Below the pieces are notes generated by a model that searched no databases, was not told the origin of the DNA, and saw only the letters and a list, made by a program, of their open reading frames with translations. The position numbers were made by a program, and so were the translations under genes. Positions 15,918 to 24,039 of a stretch of 37,914 nt of DNA are shown here, one piece after another; positions within the stretch are counted from its first letter, which is position 1; the number at the start of each line of letters is the position of its first letter. Source of the stretch: Kosmotogaceae bacterium UBA1373 (GTDB lineage: Bacteria; Thermotogota; Thermotogae; Petrotogales; Kosmotogaceae); assembly GCA_002305955.1 (NCBI GenBank), contig DBRH01000011.1:16293-54206 (forward strand). The letters run 5' to 3'.

Positions 15918-15925
15918 AGTAGTGT
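15913..15925. promoter_or_regulatory. Palindromic operator over the -10 of the serine operon
   Basis: ACACTA and TAGTGT arms surround one central G, a perfect 13-base palindrome that covers the -10 hexamer. A repressor bound there would block the polymerase. Confidence 0.4.
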
Positions 15926-15949
15926 GAAAATAAAAAAAGCAGCTCTTCC

Positions 15950-15978
15950 CGTCTGGTCTCAGACGTAATTTATTTTTT
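15950..15978 (+). terminator. Leader hairpin with T-rich tail before the aminotransferase
   Basis: CGTCTG and CAGACG (6-bp stem, GTCT loop) are followed by TAATTTATTTTTT. The structure lies between the predicted promoter and the start codon, so it could act as an attenuator of the serine operon. No competing antiterminator or leader peptide is obvious. Confidence 0.4.
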
Positions 15979-16033
15979 CACGATGTTCCATCTGATACAG
16001 AATGTACTTTATTATCGAATGGAGGTGCCTGAA

Positions 16034-17176
16034 TTGGCAAAGATGATTAAGAAAAATTACCTGATGGCTCCCGGGCCGACCCCTGTCCCTATCGATGTTC
16101 TTCTCGAGGGGGCAAAAGATACGATCCATCACAGAACTCCGCAATTCGACAGGATTTTCACAGAGGCCGTCAAGGGTACGAAAGAGGTCTTCAGAACCGA
16201 GAACGACCTCTTCATACTAGCATCCTCCGGTACGGGCGCAATGGAAATGGCATTAACCAACATCGTCAATCCAGGAGAAAAGATTATCGTCTGTACCGTT
16301 GGAAAGTTCGGTGAAAGATGGCAGGAGATAGCCAAGGCCATCGGCGCAGAGGTGGTTCTTGTCAGCGGTGAGTACGGAGACTTCTACACTCCGGAAATGG
16401 TTGAGAAGGCGCTGAAGGAAAATCCCGACGCAGTTGCGGTCTTCACGACTTTGAGCGAAACTTCGACAGGCACGGTTATGGATATCGAAGGTATCAGCAA
16501 GGTGGTCAAAGCGGCCGGAAAGCTGATTGCGGTCGATGGCATAAGCGGTCTGGTCGCCGAGCCCTGCGAAACCGACAAGTGGGGACTGGATATCGTAGTT
16601 TCCGGTTCGCAGAAAGGCTTCATGCTTCCCCCGGGCCTGGCCTTCATTTCCGTAAGCAAAGCGGCGATCGAAAAGGCACAGAACACGAAGACCACAAGCT
16701 TCTATTTCAATCTGAAGAAATACCTCAAAGACCCGCTTCCATGGACACCGGCCGTCAACCTCATTTACCAGCAGAGACTGGCAGTCGAAATGCTCCTCAA
16801 GGAAGGAATGGAAAACGTCTGGGCGCGCCACGCCGTTATGGGAAAGGTCACGAGAGAGGCCATCAAGGCCATGGGGCTTGAGCTTTTCTCGAAGAGACCG
16901 GGCAACGTTCTCACTTCTGTCAAGGTACCCGAGGGCGTACCGGGCGGCAAGATCGTCTCCATAATGCGCGACGAGTATGGCGTCACCATCGCCGGCGGCC
17001 AGGGGACCATGAAGGGCAACATCTTCAGAATCGCCCATCTCGGTTACATGTCCGATTACGATGTGGTAATCGCGTTGACGGCTCTCGAGAAGGTTCTGAG
17101 AAAACTCGGTCGCCACGTTGAATACGGAGTCGGGGCCAAAGTTGCGATGGAGATCTTCGAGAAGGAGGGCGCATGA
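16034..17176 (+). CDS. Serine/alanine-glyoxylate-type class V aminotransferase, possible phosphoserine aminotransferase
   Basis: The PLP enzyme of 380 residues starts at TTG 16034, 8 bases after GGAGG; an upstream in-frame ATG gives only a spurious N terminus. The protein begins KNYLMAPGPTPVP as in SGAT-family enzymes, has ASSGTGAMEMALTNIVNPGEK for PLP phosphate and ring binding, and the PLP lysine in VSGSQKGFMLPPGLAF. The gene overlaps serA by four bases. In methanogens and probably Thermotogae, members of this family serve as the phosphoserine aminotransferase when SerC is missing, so this pair likely makes phosphoserine from 3-phosphoglycerate. Serine-glyoxylate or alanine-glyoxylate transamination is the alternative reading. 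Confidence 0.88.
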   Translation: MAKMIKKNYLMAPGPTPVPIDVLLEGAKDTIHHRTPQFDRIFTEAVKGTKEVFRTENDLFILASSGTGAMEMALTNIVNPGEKIIVCTVGKFGERWQEIAKAIGAEVVLVSGEYGDFYTPEMVEKALKENPDAVAVFTTLSETSTGTVMDIEGISKVVKAAGKLIAVDGISGLVAEPCETDKWGLDIVVSGSQKGFMLPPGLAFISVSKAAIEKAQNTKTTSFYFNLKKYLKDPLPWTPAVNLIYQQRLAVEMLLKEGMENVWARHAVMGKVTREAIKAMGLELFSKRPGNVLTSVKVPEGVPGGKIVSIMRDEYGVTIAGGQGTMKGNIFRIAHLGYMSDYDVVIALTALEKVLRKLGRHVEYGVGAKVAMEIFEKEGA

Positions 17177-18099
17177 TGCTTAGACTGCACGCCAACGATC
17201 CTCTGGACAAAACGGCGATGAAGATTCTGGCCGACAGCGGCCTGTTCGAGATCACGGCCGAAGTGCTGGATAAGAACGCTCTGCTGAAGATAATGCCCGA
17301 GGTTGAAATTCTGGTCGTGAGAAGCGCCACGAAAGTGACGGCCGAAGTGATAGAGGCCGGCAAGAAGCTCAAGCTAATAGCCAGGGCCGGCGTCGGTCTG
17401 GACAACGTAGATGCCGAAGCGGCCGAGGCTAAGGGAGTCATGGTGAGGAACACGCCCGGCGCCAACGCCATATCGGTGGCCGAGCTGACCTTTGGACTGC
17501 TTCTTGGATTCGTTCGCCAGATCCCCAGGGGTGTTTACGGCATAAAGGATGGAAAGTGGGAGAAGAAAGAACTGAAGGGAAATGAAATCTCCGGCAAGAC
17601 TATGGGAATAATCGGGTTCGGCGCCATCGGAAGGGCTGTGGCCAGAATAGCGCTGGCTTTCGGCATGAAGGTCGTCGCCTACGATCCTTATGTCAAGTCC
17701 ACCGATCTCGAAGTCACTCTGGTCGATTCCGTCGATAAACTCCTTCCAGTGGCCGATGTAGTGTCCCTGCACATCCCTCTGACTCCGGAAACGAAACATA
17801 TAATTGGCGAAAAAGAGATCTCTCTGATGAAGGACGGCGTTATCATAATAAATGCAAGCCGTGGCGGCACGATAGACGAACAGGCTCTTTACAACGGTTT
17901 GATATCCGAGAAGGTCTCCGGTGCCGCGCTGGATGTTTTCGAGGTTGAACCGCCGTCGGACGAATTGCGCAGAAAGCTGATCGGTCTCGGCAACGTGATA
18001 TGTACGCCGCATATCGGAGCCAGCACTTCGGAAGGACAGAAGAGAGTCGGCCTCGAAATGGCGAAAATCATCGTAGATGTTTGCCGTAACATGTTATAA
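17173..18099 (+). CDS. serA: D-3-phosphoglycerate dehydrogenase, short form without ACT domain
   Basis: The NAD-dependent D-2-hydroxyacid dehydrogenase of 308 residues would make 3-phosphohydroxypyruvate, the first step of serine synthesis. ARAGVGLDNVD and NTPGANAISVAELT bind substrate, and GIIGFGAIGRAVA is the NAD fold. INASRGGTIDE carries the catalytic arginine, DVFEVEPP the glutamate and TPHIGAST the histidine. It ends after the catalytic unit and has no ACT or ASB domain, so serine feedback of the E. coli type is not expected. Its start overlaps the aminotransferase stop (ATGA), so the two are translated together. A generic hydroxyacid dehydrogenase is possible, but the pairing supports SerA. 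Confidence 0.9.
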   Translation: MMLRLHANDPLDKTAMKILADSGLFEITAEVLDKNALLKIMPEVEILVVRSATKVTAEVIEAGKKLKLIARAGVGLDNVDAEAAEAKGVMVRNTPGANAISVAELTFGLLLGFVRQIPRGVYGIKDGKWEKKELKGNEISGKTMGIIGFGAIGRAVARIALAFGMKVVAYDPYVKSTDLEVTLVDSVDKLLPVADVVSLHIPLTPETKHIIGEKEISLMKDGVIIINASRGGTIDEQALYNGLISEKVSGAALDVFEVEPPSDELRRKLIGLGNVICTPHIGASTSEGQKRVGLEMAKIIVDVCRNML

Positions 18100-18132
18100 T
18101 TTACATCGATATTCTAGGCGGAGGTGTAAGAA

Positions 18133-18312
18133 GTGAAGGTTTACGTTGACAAAGATACATGCATAGGTTGCGGTGTTTGTGAAGGGATTTGCCCCGACGT
18201 TTTCAAGATGACCGACGACGGCAAGGCCGAGGCAATCGTTCCCGAAACCGAGGCTGCCTGTGCGCAGGACGCAGCCGATTCCTGTCCAGTTCAAGCAATA
18301 ACAGTAGAATAG
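18133..18312 (+). CDS. [4Fe-4S] ferredoxin, Thermotoga type
   Basis: This 59-residue ferredoxin starts at GTG 18133 behind GGCGGAGG. Cys10, Cys13, Cys16 and Cys51 would hold one [4Fe-4S] cluster, and Cys20 and Cys43 sit exactly where T. maritima ferredoxin has its disulfide. It begins MKVYVDKDTCIGCGVCEGIC and ends CPVQAITVE. Such ferredoxins carry electrons for pyruvate oxidoreductase and the bifurcating hydrogenase in Thermotogota. It follows serA by 33 bases, with a TATAAT overlapping the end of serA, and is followed by a strong terminator. It may be co-transcribed with serA and also have its own start. Confidence 0.95.
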   Translation: MKVYVDKDTCIGCGVCEGICPDVFKMTDDGKAEAIVPETEAACAQDAADSCPVQAITVE

Positions 18313-18337
18313 TCGCATATTCTTAACTGTCACATCT

Positions 18338-18366
18338 AGGGGCGGACTTTTTGTCTGCCCCTTTCT
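18338..18366 (+). terminator. Rho-independent terminator after ferredoxin
   Basis: A 10-bp stem (AGGGGCGGAC / GTCTGCCCCT, one G-T pair) has a TTTTT loop and is followed by TTCT. It closes the aminotransferase-serA-ferredoxin operon. Confidence 0.8.
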
Positions 18367-18508
18367 ATAGTGGCACACAAAATTTGTCTATTTTTTCTGT
18401 GGTTAGATTCTGGTATAGTAGTAATTACTTCAGCGAGATCATTTGGGGTTCTTTTTTCGATTGTGCGGTTTGCTTCGGGGTTACAGTTTCTGTTTCGTGG
18501 AGGTAGTT

Positions 18509-19852
18509 GTGTCTAGCCAAATAATAAACGTCCTCAAAAAGAAGGTTGCCAAAAAGACCTGGGACAACTGGTTCTCCACTTTTGAATTGAAATCGGTAGA
18601 GGATGACAGGGTTGTCTTTTCCGTCGCGAATCTCTTTATAAAAGACTGGCTTCAGACCAAGTACGGTGGAGTCATAAACAGGTCGATTCACGAAGCCACC
18701 GGAAAGGAGCTGCCTTTCGAGATAGTCTTCAAGAACGGAGAGCTTTCGAAAGAAGAGACGGTAGTACATCAACAGGCCGGCTCTCTTCTGAAGAGAAAAC
18801 CTCTGATGATTTCCAACCTCAATCCCGAATACACATTCGAAAACTTCGTGGTCGGCGAAGAAAACAGGGCGCTCTACGAAGTGGCGCGCGACGTCACACG
18901 TAATCCCGGTAAGTACAATCCCTTCTTCGTTCACGGAGGCGTCGGACTGGGAAAGACCCACCTCCTCCAGGCCATCGCCCAGGAGACCATGACGAACTTC
19001 CCCGACAAGAAGGTTCTCTATATCACCAGCGAACAGTTCATGAACGACATGATCCAGTCTATAAAAGAGAACAACATCCAGAAATTCAGGGATCACTACC
19101 GGAAGAGATCGGACGTTCTTCTCATAGACGACATACAGTTCCTCATAGGAAAGAAGGGCGTCCAGACCGAATTCTTCCATTCCTTCAACGAGCTTCACGA
19201 CGCCGGCAAACAACTCATAATATGTTCCGACAGAAATCCCGAGGAGCTGGACAACTTTCACAGCAGGCTAATATCCAGGTTTCAGATGGGCATGTTGATG
19301 ACCATACAGCAGCCGGAGGCAGAAACGAGGTTCCACATCGCGAAAAAGCTGGCTCAGCGCGAGTCGGTGAACCTCCCAGATGACGTGGCGATGATACTGG
19401 CAAACAACATCGACGGGAACCTCAGAAGACTCAGGGGGGCCATAATCAAGCTCATAGTTCACAGCAGCGTTTACAACACCAGGATCGATATATCGCTGGC
19501 CAGCATGATCTTGCAATCCTTCGCCAGTTCGTCGGCCGTTCCTTCAAGCCAGAAGCCGATCGACCAGATCTACGACGCGATCGAACACGTAATGAAGATA
19601 TCCAGAGAGGATATAAAGGGAAATAACCGGAGCAAAGAGATAGTTCTCGCCAGGCAGCTCGTGATGTACATACTCAAACAGCATTTCGGCAAGCAGGTCG
19701 TGGAGATAGCACGCGATACCGGAAAGCAACACCCTACCGTCATACACTCGATCAAGAAGATAGACAAGAGCGTTATGATGGGAAGGGGCAGCACCAAGAT
19801 ACTCTACGACGATCTGATAGGCCTGCTTTCATCCAGGTCGGCGGCCGTTTGA
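18509..19852 (+). CDS. dnaA: Chromosomal replication initiator DnaA
   Basis: The 447-residue protein starts at GTG 18509, 5 bases after GGAGG; an in-frame ATG at 18443 only adds an unrelated N terminus. Domain I (KKTWDNWFSTFEL) is followed by a short linker. The AAA+ domain starts near NPEYTFENFVVGEEN, with Walker A GGVGLGKTH at about 143-150, Walker B VLLIDDIQF at 207-208 and sensor 1 ICSDRNPEEL. Domain IV ends with ARDTGKQHPTVIHSIKKI, the DnaA-box reader. No cluster of DnaA boxes is visible on either side, so the origin is probably elsewhere. The gene has a weak promoter-like TATAGT at 18413 and stands alone, converging with the exporter genes. Confidence 0.96.
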   Translation: MSSQIINVLKKKVAKKTWDNWFSTFELKSVEDDRVVFSVANLFIKDWLQTKYGGVINRSIHEATGKELPFEIVFKNGELSKEETVVHQQAGSLLKRKPLMISNLNPEYTFENFVVGEENRALYEVARDVTRNPGKYNPFFVHGGVGLGKTHLLQAIAQETMTNFPDKKVLYITSEQFMNDMIQSIKENNIQKFRDHYRKRSDVLLIDDIQFLIGKKGVQTEFFHSFNELHDAGKQLIICSDRNPEELDNFHSRLISRFQMGMLMTIQQPEAETRFHIAKKLAQRESVNLPDDVAMILANNIDGNLRRLRGAIIKLIVHSSVYNTRIDISLASMILQSFASSSAVPSSQKPIDQIYDAIEHVMKISREDIKGNNRSKEIVLARQLVMYILKQHFGKQVVEIARDTGKQHPTVIHSIKKIDKSVMMGRGSTKILYDDLIGLLSSRSAAV

Positions 19853-19897
19853 CCGAACCTCGCGCAAGTTCTTCCTATTCCCGGCAAAAACGCTCGA

Positions 19898-20860
19898 TCA
19901 CTTTCTGTAAATTACCCTGACCACATCTTCTATCGAGGGATCGGTTATTCTGAAATCTTCTATCTCCATCACCTGCATGAACTCGCGCGCCACGTTCGCC
20001 GGCCTGGCTGTGTCCGACAGTTCAACGTCAATAGTTCCCGTCTTCGAGTCGTACCTGGCCGCGTATCTCTCGATGAAGCCGGTGCATCTACCGTCCAGAG
20101 AAAAGGCGCCTTCCCTCAACTGTATTTTCAGAACCCTGGGAAGCTTCACCATGCCTTTCAGTCCTTCAAGAGTTCCCTTATAGACCAGGCTGCCGTGGTT
20201 GATGATCAGAATTTCCTGGCAGAGCGCCTCTATGTCCTTCAGATCGTGCGTCGTCAGGAAGATGGTCTTGCCCCTCGAATGAAGCTCCCTGAGGAACTGG
20301 AGGACTCTGTGCTTTGAAACGATGTCCAGTCCGATCGTCGGCTCATCCAGGAACAGAAGTTCGGGGTCGTGAACGAGAGCGGCCGCCAGTTCGGCCCTCA
20401 TCCTCTGGCCCAGACTCAGCTGTCTGACCGGCCTGTCCATTATCTCACCCAGCTCGAGGTGGCCCGAAAGATAACCGATCTGTTCTTTGAACCGCGACTC
20501 GGGAACTCCGTAGATCGCCTTTAGGAGCGAGTAGGTGTCTCTTACAGGGAGGTCCCACCAGAGCTGCGTCTTCTGGCCGAAGACGACCCCTATGTTTCTG
20601 ACATAAAGCTTCCTCTCGCGGTAAGGAACCATCCCGTCGACGATGGCCGAGCCGCCGTCGGGGGTCATGATTCCCGTCAGTATTTTGATGGTCGTAGATT
20701 TGCCGGCGCCGTTGGGGCCTATGTAGCCAAGAAACTCCCCGCGGTTCACGGTGAAGGAGATGTTCTGCAGCGCCCTTATTATGCGCTTCTCTCTAAACAA
20801 ACCCTTTCTCTGGTAAACTGTGTAATTCTTTTGAAGATTCTCGACATTGACTATTTGCAT
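19898..20860 (-). CDS. ABC exporter ATP-binding protein (COG4586-like)
   Basis: The 320-residue ATPase starts at ATG 20860 after GAAAGGAG. It has Walker A GPNGAGKSTTIKIL, signature LSLGQRMRAELAAAL, Walker B LLFLDEPTIGLD and the switch histidine in TIFLTTHDLKDIE. A roughly 80-residue C-terminal extension (GMVKLPRVLKIQLREG onward) is typical of the uncharacterised COG4586 group. It is the last gene of a three-gene operon with two ABC-2 permeases. A longer open frame reads upstream into the permease gene but is only an overlapping frame. The substrate is unknown; drugs, lipids or peptides are all possible. Confidence 0.92.
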   Translation of the reverse strand: MQIVNVENLQKNYTVYQRKGLFREKRIIRALQNISFTVNRGEFLGYIGPNGAGKSTTIKILTGIMTPDGGSAIVDGMVPYRERKLYVRNIGVVFGQKTQLWWDLPVRDTYSLLKAIYGVPESRFKEQIGYLSGHLELGEIMDRPVRQLSLGQRMRAELAAALVHDPELLFLDEPTIGLDIVSKHRVLQFLRELHSRGKTIFLTTHDLKDIEALCQEILIINHGSLVYKGTLEGLKGMVKLPRVLKIQLREGAFSLDGRCTGFIERYAARYDSKTGTIDVELSDTARPANVAREFMQVMEIEDFRITDPSIEDVVRVIYRK

Positions 20861-20877
20861 AAGACTCCTTTCGGTTA

Positions 20878-21654
20878 TCAGGTTCCCGTGCTTGCGTAGT
20901 GTTTGAGACCGAGCTTCCATATCAAGACCGTTACCGGCAGCAGGGCGGTCACCCCTAAAACCGGCGAGATAAGGGCGATGATACTCGTTATCCTTCCTGT
21001 GAGATAGCCCACAGGAAAGTAGGCCACACTCGCCAGTGGCACGATGAAGGTCAGGACATTTTTCAGGACCGGCCCGTAGATGTGTGCCGGGTACATCGCC
21101 GCCGTTCTCGTCGAATAGAACGCCAGAACGATTATGTCGGAGTTCCTGACAGTCCAGAAGGCTATTGCGGCCAGTATTATGTTTATCTCGAAAGTCATGA
21201 CGGTCGAAAAGAAGACCAGAGAGATATAAGCGAGCCACATATCTCCAAAATCGATGCGACTGGCCGTAAAACCGAAAACGGCAACGGCCAGGGCCTCTAC
21301 CACGACTCCCAACCGCCTGAAATCTATCCTCTCGAGCAGCAGTTGCTTCACCGTGTTCATGGGTCTGATGAGGAGAAGGTCGAACCTTCCGGTCACCATG
21401 AGCTCTTCGAACCTGTGAAGTCCCTCGCCGAAAAACCTGAAGATCCCCCATCCCATTTCGACGATCGAATATATGATCGCGATCTCTCCAAGACTCCAGC
21501 CGCCGATCTCCTTGAAACTCAACATCAAGAAGGCCATCAGCAGAAAGTCGCTGAAAAGGTTGGCTCCGTTGATCAGCGTATCCAGCCAGAAGTTCAACCT
21601 GTACTCGTACTGCGCCTTGAGACTGGCCATGAAAAGTGCGATAACGCTCCTCAT
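20878..21654 (-). CDS. ABC-2 family permease (COG3694/4587-like), second subunit
   Basis: The 258-residue membrane protein has about six transmembrane segments and no solute-binding domain. MRSVIALFMASLKAQYEYRLNFW at the start and a segment around EELMVTGRFDLLLIRPMNT match the group of paired ABC-2 permeases that accompany COG4586 ATPases. The start is one base after the stop of the first permease gene, and the ATPase gene follows 17 bases downstream. It forms a heterodimeric membrane part with the other permease. Confidence 0.87.
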   Translation of the reverse strand: MRSVIALFMASLKAQYEYRLNFWLDTLINGANLFSDFLLMAFLMLSFKEIGGWSLGEIAIIYSIVEMGWGIFRFFGEGLHRFEELMVTGRFDLLLIRPMNTVKQLLLERIDFRRLGVVVEALAVAVFGFTASRIDFGDMWLAYISLVFFSTVMTFEINIILAAIAFWTVRNSDIIVLAFYSTRTAAMYPAHIYGPVLKNVLTFIVPLASVAYFPVGYLTGRITSIIALISPVLGVTALLPVTVLIWKLGLKHYASTGT

Positions 21655-21655
21655 C

Positions 21656-22420
21656 TCAGCCCCCCTGGACCTGGATCGATCTCGTGAGTTTTTCCGTCAT
21701 GTACAGCGCCAGAAGAAAAAGCACGACTATCCAGAAACACTGCAAAGCCAGGGCCCTGATCAGGCTCACCGTGCCCAGATAAACGCTCGAAGGATAGTAG
21801 TTGGCGCAGGCGAACGGCAGGAGCGGCATCAGGAAACGGAGAAATCCCGGATAGTATTCGGCCGGAAGGAAGGCGCCTCCCAGCAGGTTCATGGTCATGT
21901 ACAGAAGTCCCTGCGCAGCCGTTGGGCTGAGAAATTTGATCGACCACAATCCGACGAAATAGTTGAAGAGGAACGATATCAAAAAACCGTTGAACAGAGT
22001 CAGCAAGAAGGGAAGCAACCTTCCTATCTCCGGAGGCGATACGCCGAGCAGAAGATAGCCCAGAAGGAATATCGGGATCGCCCTGAAGATCAAACTGTAT
22101 AGACCGTGACCGGCGACCTCGAAGAAGCTGCAGAAAAGCAATCCGTAAGGTCTCAAAAGATCGAAAACGATCGTCCCTTCCCTTATCTTCTGCGGAATGT
22201 AGGCTCCGCGCGAGAGAAACATCGTGACCCAGAGAATCGATTGATTCACCATGATATAGGTCACCATCGCCTGCGTTTCCGGAGAATCTCCCAGCGCTGC
22301 CTTCCATATACTCACGTAGATGTAGCCGAAGATGAAACTGCCGAGGTTGTTGACCAGATGGTTCAAAAGATACGCCCGGCTCCTGTTGAAAGAAGTCATG
22401 GCGATGGCCAGACCGGACAA
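21656..22420 (-). CDS. ABC-2 family permease, first subunit
   Basis: The start is placed at TTG 22420, 8 bases after AAGGAGG, giving 254 residues; longer in-frame starts would run through that ribosome site. About six hydrophobic segments are visible. The segment IREGTIVFDLLRPYGLLFCSF resembles the RFDLLLIRPMNT loop of the second permease, so the two are distant paralogues. It is the first gene of the exporter operon, behind a promoter and a terminator-like stem at 22491-22566. Confidence 0.85.
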   Translation of the reverse strand: MSGLAIAMTSFNRSRAYLLNHLVNNLGSFIFGYIYVSIWKAALGDSPETQAMVTYIMVNQSILWVTMFLSRGAYIPQKIREGTIVFDLLRPYGLLFCSFFEVAGHGLYSLIFRAIPIFLLGYLLLGVSPPEIGRLLPFLLTLFNGFLISFLFNYFVGLWSIKFLSPTAAQGLLYMTMNLLGGAFLPAEYYPGFLRFLMPLLPFACANYYPSSVYLGTVSLIRALALQCFWIVVLFLLALYMTEKLTRSIQVQGG

Positions 22421-22490
22421 ACACAACACCTCCTTCAGGGTTGATTTACCGGGTTGAAGTTGCGAGAGTGGATCAACTGAAAAAAGGCAT

Positions 22491-22518
22491 AAAAAAACTG
22501 CAGGAGAGTATTCCTGCA
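22491..22518 (-). terminator. Terminator-like hairpin in front of the ABC-2 operon
   Basis: On the minus strand TGCAGGA and TCCTGCA (7-bp perfect stem, 6-base loop) are followed by GTTTTTTT. It lies between a predicted promoter (22538-22566) and the first permease gene, so it may attenuate the operon or end transcription arriving from the nucleotidyltransferase gene. Confidence 0.6.
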
Positions 22519-22537
22519 ATCAATAGGAGTAAATAGA

Positions 22538-22566
22538 ATATTACTACACTACCGGAGAGATTGCAA
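22538..22566 (-). promoter_or_regulatory. Promoter of the ABC-2 operon
   Basis: TTGCAA (22566-22561) and TAATAT (22543-22538) on the minus strand are spaced 17 bases apart. The transcript would start near 22531 and meet the terminator-like hairpin about 13 bases later. Confidence 0.5.
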
Positions 22567-22625
22567 CAGTCATCCCGCTTCCGACGACCAGTTCACTTTC
22601 CAATAATGGCTGTTGGCGTAAGCGC

Positions 22626-22668
22626 GGGAAGAGGAGAGAAGAGAGAGAGAAAGAGAGAGGAAGAGAGA
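22626..22668 (+). repeat. 43-base all-purine GA-rich tract
   Basis: Every base from 22626 to 22668 is A or G, mostly alternating GA. It lies in the 283-base gene-free stretch between the exporter operon and the nucleotidyltransferase gene. GCGGG and CCCCGC flank it. No coding frame is evident. Confidence 0.9.
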
Positions 22669-22703
22669 CCCCGCTATATATCCTCGCCTTGATAGGATTT
22701 TAC

Positions 22704-23783
22704 CTAATGATTCCGGTAGTCGTCCTCGAATTCCTCGATAGTCGCATACCGTTTCACATCGACGCCGTTTTTCTCGTAAAGCAATTTGTACTTTTCCATC
22801 GCTTCGTCAAATGCCTTCGCCGATGCTGAGAGATCGTTGATGTCAAAGTGCTTCATCAGATCCACGGAAACGCCTTCGTATTCTTCGCTCATTTGATCGT
22901 AGAAAAACTGGCAGCTGGCTGCCGTCATAAGCGAAAGATATTTGCCGCCGATTTTCGCGGCCAGCCCCATCTTGTTCTTCCAGTCGGAGTGTATTTCCTC
23001 GTAAGACCCCTCCAGAGCCTGCCGGTCGAGTTTTTTCTTACTCTGCACCTTGCTTTTGATCTCTTCAATTTCATCCTTAATACATCGAATCAGCGATGTT
23101 GCGTGCCTCTTGATAGATCGCAGCGAGTCGGCTTCAACCAGTAGATGGTAGCTAACCAGAAAACCGGACGGTAATCTCTGCATCCTTTCGATCTCTTCGG
23201 GCCTCCGTTTTACCCCGAGCCTCACATACGATTTGTTCATGAGAAATACGATCATTTCGGAATAGTAGATCAATCTGGCAGATGCATACCTGGCTCTTTC
23301 AGTTTCTTCGCTCATCATAACGTCCGCGTACGATCTTTGAGCCTCCCCGAAGTGGACTTTTATGTTCTGCAGATCGGACTCGCTCAAAGAGGATGATAGA
23401 CGTTTACAGGCAGCGTCGCGGAGCTCCATGAATCTTTGACGGTACTTGTCATCTGGACAGTAAACGATCTTGAGATCCATCAACCTGGAGATGTACGGAT
23501 TCGAGTATCGGGCCATTTCTTCGAGTTGCTCCCATGTCGTGCAATAGACGTCGTGCGCGACATCTCCCAGAATGAAGCATGAACTGATCTTGTAGCCGTC
23601 GGGATCGTTTATCACTATGAACAGATCAAGATCGGACTTTTCGTGAATATCGTCCGTGGCAAATGAGCCGTAGATACCTATCAGTGCGACCGAACCGGGG
23701 CAAACACGCACTGATTTCTCGATCACGGCCTCGATGATCCTCTCGTTTCGAACCAAAAGGGCCTCTTTGATCTTCTTATCCAT
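22704..23783 (-). CDS. Nucleotidyltransferase-domain protein with long helical C terminus
   Basis: The start ATG 23783 follows GGAGG by 5 bases (359 residues); an ATG four codons earlier overlaps the ribosome site. Residues about 35-60 carry the Pol beta-type nucleotidyltransferase motif GSFATDDIHEKSDLDLFIVI, that is GS...SDxD, with two of the metal-binding aspartates. The remaining 250 residues look helical and have no recognised motif apart from an RSIKRH stretch. Such proteins transfer nucleotides to small molecules such as aminoglycosides, to tRNA or to proteins. I cannot say which applies here. It is divergent from the acetyltransferase gene. Confidence 0.75.
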   Translation of the reverse strand: MDKKIKEALLVRNERIIEAVIEKSVRVCPGSVALIGIYGSFATDDIHEKSDLDLFIVINDPDGYKISSCFILGDVAHDVYCTTWEQLEEMARYSNPYISRLMDLKIVYCPDDKYRQRFMELRDAACKRLSSSLSESDLQNIKVHFGEAQRSYADVMMSEETERARYASARLIYYSEMIVFLMNKSYVRLGVKRRPEEIERMQRLPSGFLVSYHLLVEADSLRSIKRHATSLIRCIKDEIEEIKSKVQSKKKLDRQALEGSYEEIHSDWKNKMGLAAKIGGKYLSLMTAASCQFFYDQMSEEYEGVSVDLMKHFDINDLSASAKAFDEAMEKYKLLYEKNGVDVKRYATIEEFEDDYRNH

Positions 23784-23971
23784 AAGCGCCTCCATTTCAT
23801 AGATAGATGGAAAAGACCGTCCGTTACTCGACGGCTAATACACGCCTCCGGTGGATCGGCGAGTTTGCACAGAGCAATTCTATCAAACTCTCCCGCAGGA
23901 AGAGTGCGAGACGCTGATTCGGTCCAGTCTGTCTTTATGCTGTACTGTCTGTTTTTGTCAACCAGGAGATC

Positions 23972-24000
23972 ATCAGGCGGGAACCGCCCGACGGCCTGAT
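23972..24000. promoter_or_regulatory. Nested inverted repeats upstream of the acetyltransferase gene
   Basis: ATCAGGC (23972-23978) and GCCTGAT (23994-24000) are exact inverted repeats. GGCGG/CCGCC with a GAA loop lies inside them and overlaps the left arm, so the two structures exclude each other. A -10-like TATCAT follows at 24003, with no good -35. Confidence 0.3.
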
Positions 24001-24039
24001 CTGGTATCATTGTTGGTACGGTTTGAAAGGGGGCGTTGA

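Noticed and set aside
15983..16033. 17-codon N-terminal extension of the aminotransferase
   Set aside because: The added residues do not resemble the family, and the GGAGG ribosome site lies inside them; TTG 16034 fits.
16253..17116. 287-codon minus-strand frame
   Set aside because: It is antisense to the aminotransferase, with no start signal or recognisable domain.
18363..18508. Possible oriC beside dnaA
   Set aside because: I looked for TTATCCACA-type and Thermotoga-type DnaA boxes on both strands upstream and downstream of dnaA and found no cluster.
20861..21451. N-terminal extension of the exporter ATPase
   Set aside because: The frame reads through the second permease gene in another frame. 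A good ribosome site and ATG at 20860 mark the true start.
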